DNA of 64,000 nt from positions 6,560,034 through 6,624,033 of the forward strand of contig CM035357.1 in assembly GCA_020137815.1 (NCBI GenBank). The letters run 5' to 3'. Below, piece by piece: positions 57,859 through 64,000 of the stretch. The notes under the pieces are model-generated. The model was not told where the DNA came from. It saw only the letters and a list, made by a program, of their open reading frames with translations, and did not search any database. How positions within the stretch are numbered: the first letter of the stretch is position 1; each line of letters begins with the position of its first letter. Both the position numbers and the translations under genes were made by a program. Source of the DNA: Hormiphora californensis (taxonomy: Eukaryota > Ctenophora > Tentaculata > Cydippida > Pleurobrachiidae).

Positions 57859-58920
57859 ATGGATCTCGAAGTAGTCCTCAACACTACAACGAACTCAACT
57901 GACCTCCCTCTCTCAGTGATCCTTGGTGAGGTAACACTAACAGGACTATCACTTCTAACCACTGTGGTAGGCCTACCAGCAGCACTTCTACAATTTGGGT
58001 TTCTGTTATTTGGAACAAGCCAATCAAAACATCTCAGTACACGACTTTATCAGGCTATCTGTGCTGTTGATTTTGCACTTCTTATCCTCTACGTTCCTGT
58101 TACCATCAGCTTTCTTGCGGGAAGGGATCCAGTAATATTTGGGCTTCCTTATTTTTGTGACTTTTGGAGGATTGGCTGGTATAGCTTGAGTCACCTTTCA
58201 ATCTTTACAATATCAATGCTTAGCATAGTCAGGACATCTTCCCTCCTCTTCCCCTTCTCCTCCCCTCCCCGGGTACAGACTGTGGTGCTGTTAAACATGA
58301 TATACTTCTGCCTCATGTTGATACAGTCTGGCATGCCGCTGATTCAGGGTGATTCCTTCACATTTATAAGGGATATTGTGAGATGTGGTCCTGCTAAGCC
58401 ACCTAATGGACACCTTGGTCCACCCAGCCCATCTCTCCTCTACACCCTGATCACCACACTAGAGGTGGTGGTCCCTCTGTTCGTGGTGACCATCAGTGGT
58501 GGTCTCAGTATCCGGGCTATACGGTCCACTAAACCCAACGACAGAGGCAAGGAGAAACTGGGAATTCGAGCAACGGTGACGATCTTACTCCTAACAGCAA
58601 CTTACATAATCCTAAATGCACCGATTGTTGTGTTTTACATAGTCACCACTGTGGACAGCTTCATTATACAGGATACCCAGGCACTAGCGGACTTTACAGG
58701 AGCGTTCTTTGGACCAAAAGTGGGCCGGGACAGTTACGCTTTCCTTCACATCTTCTCCTACACCCTCAGTATTCCACTGAACTCTCTGTGTAATGCCCTA
58801 ATATGGATACACAGATCGAAATCAATGAAGAACTGGATTAAGAGGGGGTTGAGGGTGATAGTAGTTAGGAAATGGAAACCTGCAATACCAACAGTGACTA
58901 ATGTAACCACCCCTGTGTAA
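57859..58920 (+). CDS. Orphan rhodopsin-like seven-helix receptor, intronless
   Basis: This is a 353-residue single-exon protein from ATG 57859. The N-terminus carries NTT and NST glycosylation sequons, then seven hydrophobic segments at about residues 22-50, 63-88, 100-125, 138-158, 190-218, 238-265 and 292-318. A Cys before helix 3 (FCDFW) and a Cys in the second extracellular loop (VRCGP) could form the conserved disulphide. The usual DRY at the end of helix 3 is replaced by IVR, and helix 7 has PLNSLCNALIW in place of NPxxY, so it is divergent. A basic tail (RSKSMKNWIKRGL) follows helix 7. These features fit a class A GPCR of a lineage-specific type. The ligand cannot be deduced. Intronless GPCR genes are common in animals. 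Confidence 0.75.
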   Translation: MDLEVVLNTTTNSTDLPLSVILGEVTLTGLSLLTTVVGLPAALLQFGFLLFGTSQSKHLSTRLYQAICAVDFALLILYVPVTISFLAGRDPVIFGLPYFCDFWRIGWYSLSHLSIFTISMLSIVRTSSLLFPFSSPPRVQTVVLLNMIYFCLMLIQSGMPLIQGDSFTFIRDIVRCGPAKPPNGHLGPPSPSLLYTLITTLEVVVPLFVVTISGGLSIRAIRSTKPNDRGKEKLGIRATVTILLLTATYIILNAPIVVFYIVTTVDSFIIQDTQALADFTGAFFGPKVGRDSYAFLHIFSYTLSIPLNSLCNALIWIHRSKSMKNWIKRGLRVIVVRKWKPAIPTVTNVTTPV

Positions 58921-58982
58921 TAGTAGGTAATATATAACACATCATTTGGTGAGAGTAACACATCATTTGGTGAGAGTGATAT

Positions 58983-59542
58983 ATTGATTTTGCTGATGAG
59001 CTGTTTTACCATTGTGGGTACACAAAAGGAAGAGATGATCAGATCCTTTTGCTTTGACACAATATAAGAATTCAAAACATGAATAAGATCCTTTGATTTC
59101 ATCAAATGACCTAACCAATATTCATGTGATGTACGACGTTCTTCACCAAAATATGATTTGGTTTTGCGGTTGGTTGGGTTTTGGATATTAAAAATTAATT
59201 GGCTATAAAGCATAGCTAAGTACATACCTACTGCATAAAGATTGCGAATATTTTGTGTTTTGTTACACTTATTTTTCTTTAATCTGTCTAATTCTGTCGT
59301 AATATTATGGATTGAAACTCCAATTATGAATCCGTGAAGGAAAATTGGTTGACCACAATGGACAATTTGAACATAATATAAGAAACATGAGTGCATTCAA
59401 ATAGAAGCATTCTTGATAACTCCAAATTACAGATAGATCCCTTCGTTTTAGAACAAAGCTCATGATCAAAGGAAGCTCTTTGTAATTGTCCCACTCCTGT
59501 GCCTTTGTGTATCATTTCACAATTCAATGATATAGCTTTCAT
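58983..59542 (-). CDS. AT-rich hypothetical open frames, unrecognised
   Basis: From ATG 59542 the minus strand encodes MKAISLNCEMIHKGTGVGQL and ends at 59324. Overlapping it by about 70 bases, a second frame continues with FLHGFIIGVSIHNITTELDR and YFGEERRTSHEYWLGHLMKS to about 58983 and beyond. The peptide composition looks coding rather than random, and joining the two would require a frame change. I do not recognise a family. It could be a remnant of a mobile-element protein. It overlaps only the 3' flank of the GPCR gene. Confidence 0.25.
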
Positions 59543-59883
59543 GTTATGTAAACTTATGTAAACTTATGCTTCTCAGTTGTGTTACACTAAATTAAGATCC
59601 TAGCGTAGTAGGCCTAGATATAAAGTGACCCTTTGGAGATGAATGTGAACAAGAACTAGTATAGGGCAATGTGATACCAATGTAATTCACTGCAGCTCTC
59701 ACCTAGTTAACACTTAACAGTATTTAGTATACTGTAGATCATATTTACCCACAAGATCTTACCCACATTATATGGACAGTTACTATATTTTAGGGTCCCT
59801 TAACCGGTCAGGTTACTTCTCACTTAGGCGAGAAGAACTGAAGACGCCCGACCGGTGCACCTGCCGGTCAATTAGTTATAATG

Positions 59884-60613
59884 AACATTGTAAAATTTTG
59901 AGATATAATATAATTCTTTAGGTAGCACTGCTTGTACAACTTATAACACCCCCCAGTGTTATAAGTTTTCACTTATAACACCCCCCAGTGATACATGAAA
60001 ACTTATAACACTGCTGCACTTCGAACTCCTTACTCCACTGTTTCTGTCACACTTAAAAACCGTTAGAAAGATAAACGTGTACGAACTCCCTCTCTCTCTT
60101 TCTTTATGTCACACTCTCACGCCGTTGCAGCACCGAGATCAAGATAACGGTTACGAAATCCCGGACCCACACATTCTTTATCTCTCTCACTCTCACTAAT
60201 CTCTCACTCTCTTTACCTATCTCAGCCGTTATCTTATCTTATACTGATTTCTCTGCCTGCTACCTTATCATGAATTTGTTCTATTGTTACGCCCTAAAGT
60301 GTCTCTCACTCTTGTTTAAAAAATTTTACAATGCAATTTTATTATGCCTGTTTTCGTTGTACCTGACGTCAACAATAATGTCCCAGATTCGTACACTTTT
60401 AGACCTCGCAGGCTCGGTCAAAAAGTAAAACTACATCACTCGCAGGCTCGTGAGGTAGTCACACTTAGTGGCACTCGCAGGCTCGTGCACTAAAGTACAA
60501 GAATCTGCCTCGACCTGTGGTCTCGGATCATTATTGTTGCACTTTTAACACTCGACCTTCGGTCTCGTGTTATAAGTTTTCAGGTACAACTTATAGGCAT
60601 AATAAAATCCTAC
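59884..60613 (+). mobile_element. 720-bp dispersed element, copy 2
   Basis: Near-identical to 30359-31079 in the same orientation, including both CACCCCCCAGTG segments and the three CGCAGGCTCG motifs. Differences include a two-base CT expansion in the CT tract near 60095 and a ~15-base insertion near 60240. It sits in gene-free DNA. Confidence 0.85.
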
Positions 60614-60740
60614 AATGTTACAGATCAACTATCTCTTTCAAACACGTGGACTAACTATTTAGAGATGTAGAGCGCCATATTGCTTGCTGAAAGTCGTATG
60701 ATATGCCTAATTGATATACTGTTTATCTTGACATGTTCCT

Positions 60741-60824
60741 TGTCTGTCAGCTCTCACACCGGGCCGAAGGCCCGGTGCGAGCTTACGCGAGCCCGAAGGG
60801 CGAGCGTAAGCGAGCTGACAGACA
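60741..60824. repeat. GC-rich three-way hairpin
   Basis: The outer stem TGTCTGTCAGCTC (60741-60753) pairs with 60812-60824. Inside are two hairpins: CACCGGGCC-GAA-GGCCCGGTG (60757-60777), and GCTTACGC (60781-60788) with GCGTAAGC (60804-60811), the latter closing an inner CGAGCCCGAAGGGCG stem. It could be a transposon end or a structured RNA; no gene is assigned. Confidence 0.7.
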
Positions 60825-61198
60825 TGCGTCTAGGTAGTCTTCCGCCCGCGCGTCCACGAGTTGTTAGCAGTGCAAAACACGCCGCGCGCCCATGCTGCTG
60901 AGTTTTCTTCGTCTGTTTCCAACCCCTTAGTGAGCTCTCCGCGCGTGACGTAAAGTATAGCGCATATTTGTGACATGTGGTACATTTTCACCCGGATTTG
61001 TGGGGTGCAGCACCATGGGTTAAGTGTTGGCACACAAAGAAGGCTGGATCAGAAACTTAGTAGAGGGGAGGCCATGTTTTATACATGTGTTAAAAAGTGG
61101 TCAAAACACGGAACTTAGTTCGAACGTTTGGAGGTTGTGTTCCTGTCAAACTATAACAAAGTATTTTACTATGTACATATTTTAGTCAACATACAATA

Positions 61199-61212
61199 AA
61201 CACACTCTCTCC

Positions 61213-61302
<90 letters not shown>

Positions 61303-61325
61303 GTCTCTCTCTATCTCTCTATCTC
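61199..61325 (+). repeat. (CT)n microsatellite
   Basis: CT tract of about 60 units with TTTCT and TGTCT interruptions. Confidence 0.95.
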
Positions 61326-62128
61326 AGTGCTTCTCTTCCTCTCTCACAGTCTCACAGCATATGAATCAAGCATATCAGGTCGCTTCTTTTCAAACAGATA
61401 TTGAGCAGAACAGTCCGGAATTCAGGGCCTTAATCGAGACTGGGAAACCGGAGTAAAGGTCGTTAATTCCCATCGCTTGTGTGTTGTGGCTTTCTTTGAT
61501 AACCTGAGAGAAATTGTCGGTTAGCAAGTTCTCTGGAACACCCCGATATTTAGGTGGAGGACAGGGCAAATAAAATGAGTGTGTAAACGATACAGTAAAA
61601 GGGGGGGGGGGTGACACGAAACATTTTGCAACATGTGCAGAGAACGTTATGTTTTCGTTATATGTTACAAAGTGTTACTTGGTGAGAGGGGACCGACATA
61701 GAATTGGACAACATTGTTGTAGGTAGTAGAGCATGGTTCTCTGAGAATGTTACCCTTAAAATCACGGAGATATTTTTGTTATTTATAGGAGAATGACTAA
61801 TATAGGTTATATTAAGGCAGGGGTCAATTTTAAGCGGGGAAAGGCAGAATGCCTCGAGAACTATTCTCTGATACCTAAACACTACATGTATTCTCTACTA
61901 CCTGCACGCAACTAAATACTATAACAATCTTGTCTATGGCGGTCCACTCTCCCCAATAGAGGGGCAAGTGTTCACTGGACACAATGCCCTTTTGTCCCTC
62001 TATTGAACGGGGGGGGAGGGGGGTCCACTAGCCAACTGGTTGGACACCATGCCAGGTGAGCATTGATCAATGATCAGCCGTCAGCGTTCATTGATCACTG
62101 TTCAATCGGGGGGAGGGGTCCACTCTGT

Positions 62129-62189
62129 GGAGGGATGTGGGACAGGTTGGGTGTTCATTGAACACCCAACCTGTCCCATGCATCCCTCC
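62129..62189. repeat. 61-nt near-perfect hairpin
   Basis: GGAGGGATG-TGGGACAGG is followed by TTGGGTGTTCA, one T, then the complement TGAACACCCAACCTGTCCCA and CATCCCTCC. The arms are about 29 bp with one small bulge. Size and stem are in the range of a microRNA precursor or a transcription stop, but the one-base loop is too tight for a typical microRNA. Confidence 0.75.
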
Positions 62190-62344
62190 CCGCAATGTCT
62201 CTATATAGGAGTTCAACTGTTTATACCTGATCTAACGATATGATTCACTTGCTTCAGTGATACATGGGTCCTGTGGATCATCTCTCGTCATAGAGTTAGC
62301 ACAGCTTCAGTTAATTCCTCTATATAGCAACATTTCCCCTTGTC

Positions 62345-62595
62345 CAGGATATGATAATCTGAAGAGAGGGGTGTTACTAAGGGAGAGGATGGGTGTTAGA
62401 ACACTCCCGGGATTGAGTTAGTGAGGGTTCAGGATGTGATGATCTGAAGAGAGGGGTGTAACTAAGGGAGAGGAGGCTGGAGGGGTTCACACGTCCCAAT
62501 ACAAGGCCTGCTACAATCTAACACATTTCCACAGGCCTGCTACTATTAAACACACGTCCACAGGCCTGTTACAATGTAACACACGTCCTTCTTCA
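62345..62595 (+). repeat. Direct and tandem repeats
   Basis: GATCTGAAGAGAGGGGTGT and surrounding ~45 bp occur twice (~62345 and ~62432). Then a ~33-bp unit containing CACAGGCCTG and TAACAC.CGTCC is repeated three to four times to ~62590. Confidence 0.7.
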
Positions 62596-63266
62596 GGAGT
62601 CAGGCTACTACAACTACATACTCACGTCGTCACCCAGCCTGCTTACATTGTAATTGATTGTCTTCCCGTTTCATTAATCTGTTTCATTTATGTACTTCCT
62701 CCTCTCATATCAAGCCATTCTATCAATACAGCATCAATACTTCAGATATTTATCCAGCAGCGATGTAGTATTCTTTCCCTTCTTTGGGTTAATAAATACC
62801 TGAAAAAGTGACGTGTGGCAGTAGAGACCAATGGGGAACTTTAAACTTATATAATCAAAAATAAGTATCTGTCGGTTAGGGTGACACAAAGTGACAATAA
62901 TGAAAAATGGTTGCTAAATTTATGCATCAACTTTTAAACTCGCCAATCTGTTAGGTTGACACTTCATGCTATGTTACTGATTCCACAATTTCTCAAATCG
63001 ACAGTAATTCCTACTTCCTTCGACCCTCTAATTGGAACGTCGTTATCTGTGGAGAAGAAAAAACTTTTTTAAACGTCTGTTATCTTGGGAATGTTATGTG
63101 TTGTTAGGGGTTGGTAGGAAATGATTAGAAGGAAGAAGTCCTTTGTGTGAGATGGGACTCATGATCATCGTAATATCAGGCAACCTCTGCAAGAAGCAGC
63201 TTGTACGCTGACCGTTCAACTCTCAAGTACGGGTCAAAATAGGTATAAACTAAGGCTCAGGTCCTT

Positions 63267-63638
63267 TAAAGTGAGAGGTGCACGAAAACGAAAGTTGGAA
63301 TTATTATTATTATTATTATACTATGTCTAAACTAATTGTGTGTAACATTCCTTTGTGTCCAATTAAAAGTTTGATGAAAAGATGACGTCTCGATGTTGTG
63401 TTTGAAATTCAGACACATGAGACCTTCACTTTTTCTTGGATCAAAACAATTAAGTTGGTGAAGGTACCATGCTTCTAACTTGTGTTTGGAGCTTGCACGT
63501 ACGTTCCTAGTTAATTTCAAACACAACATTGAGACGTCATCTTTTCACCAATCTTCTAATTGAACATCAAGAAATGTTATACGCAATTTATTTTATACAT
63601 TATTCCGACTTTTGTTTTCGTGCACCTCTCACTTTAAA
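63267..63638. mobile_element. Foldback/MITE-like element, almost wholly palindromic
   Basis: Ends TTTAAAGTGAGAGGTGCACG and the exact complement; the arms continue with AAAACGAAAGT, AAAAGATGACGTCTCGATGT and TTGTGTTTGAAAT paired with 63515-63550. About 160 bp per arm. No coding frame. Confidence 0.8.
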
Positions 63639-64000
63639 TTCAATATGTTTGGGAAGATGTTTGTTACGCAAGGAGAGAGAAGGATAGAGAGAGAGAGAGA
63701 GAAATATTGGTTCAGATTGTGGTACCACCTACCCAAAAAAATATTGGCATCTATAGAGAGATAGGGGCAAAGAGAAAAAAAAGAGTGCCTTCTAAACACT
63801 GGTTGCTCTCACCTTATTACATACTGAGATGCCATTATAGACACTTTTTTCATCGCACATTGCTTTCCCCTGTCTGTCATAGGTCGCCCCTGCTGCAACT
63901 GTAGGTTATTCTCTTCTGATTTATTGAGAAGGACATCATATCCTAGAGTGGAGTGTGTGTGTTATAAATCTAAAGATTAGGTTGAGGTAACGCCACCATT

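Larger units (their letters stand above)
60825..64000. other. Gene-free 3' end of the window
   Basis: No exon was recognised. It holds a (CT)n tract, a strong short hairpin, tandem repeats and a long-stem inverted-repeat element, annotated separately. Short frames are AT-rich or G-run artefacts. Confidence 0.55.

Noticed and set aside
62345-62595. CRISPR-like array
   Set aside because: Repeats are few and irregular and the window is clearly an animal genome.

Overview
The window is nuclear DNA of a multicellular animal. Most genes are split by short GT-AG introns (some near 50 nt), there is no bacterial operon structure, and the gene set is metazoan: a BTB-kelch protein, an alpha-arrestin with PPxY motifs, a rhodopsin-type GPCR, WDR91, ABCD4, condensin II NCAPD3, UPF2 and the minor-spliceosome protein ZCRB1. 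Gene density is high (about 13 genes in 64 kb), introns are short, and genes sit inside introns of other genes. That points to a compact genome such as a sponge's. A glass sponge is an attractive guess because of the nested genes and apparent +1 frameshifts, but the sequence here does not prove it. The start coordinates given are ATG codons except where stated.

Layout. 1-6.95 kb: gene-free, dominated by (CT)n tracts. 6.95-7.68 kb: an inverted-repeat element full of one short motif. 7.8-8.8 kb: an intronless DAPK-like kinase (+). 10.6-16.2 kb: the 3' third of UPF2 (+), with a sushi-domain secreted protein and a LINE relic on the minus strand inside one intron. 16.46-18.18 kb: a 1.7-kb set of nested palindromes. 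18.4-28.0 kb: three minus-strand genes head to tail: MRTO4, NCAPD3, WDR91. 28.95-33.45 kb: a KLHL gene (+). 33.87-37.8 kb: ZCRB1 (+), carrying an intronless archaemetzincin in an intron. 38.2-39.3 kb: NAXD (+). 41.45-47.7 kb: ARRDC3-like arrestin (-). 48.3-49.9 kb: LRR protein (-). 51.1-52.2 kb: nested inverted-repeat elements. 52.7-56.55 kb: ABCD4 (+). 57.86-58.92 kb: orphan GPCR (+). 58.9-64 kb: repeats and hairpins.

The genes are mostly unrelated housekeeping functions: mRNA surveillance, minor splicing, ribosome assembly, chromosome condensation, endosome maturation, NAD(P)H repair and lysosomal cobalamin export. There is no evident shared pathway.

The most unusual signal is that three genes (ZCRB1, WDR91, NCAPD3) keep strong family similarity only if the reading frame moves by one base at about a dozen points. 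Ten of my twelve shifts have the same +1 sense, while UPF2, KLHL, MRTO4, NAXD, ABCD4, the LRR gene, the archaemetzincin, the kinase and the GPCR are clean. Assembly error, local pseudogenisation and +1 recoding all remain possible. Family assignments come from recalled sequence similarity; no search was run.
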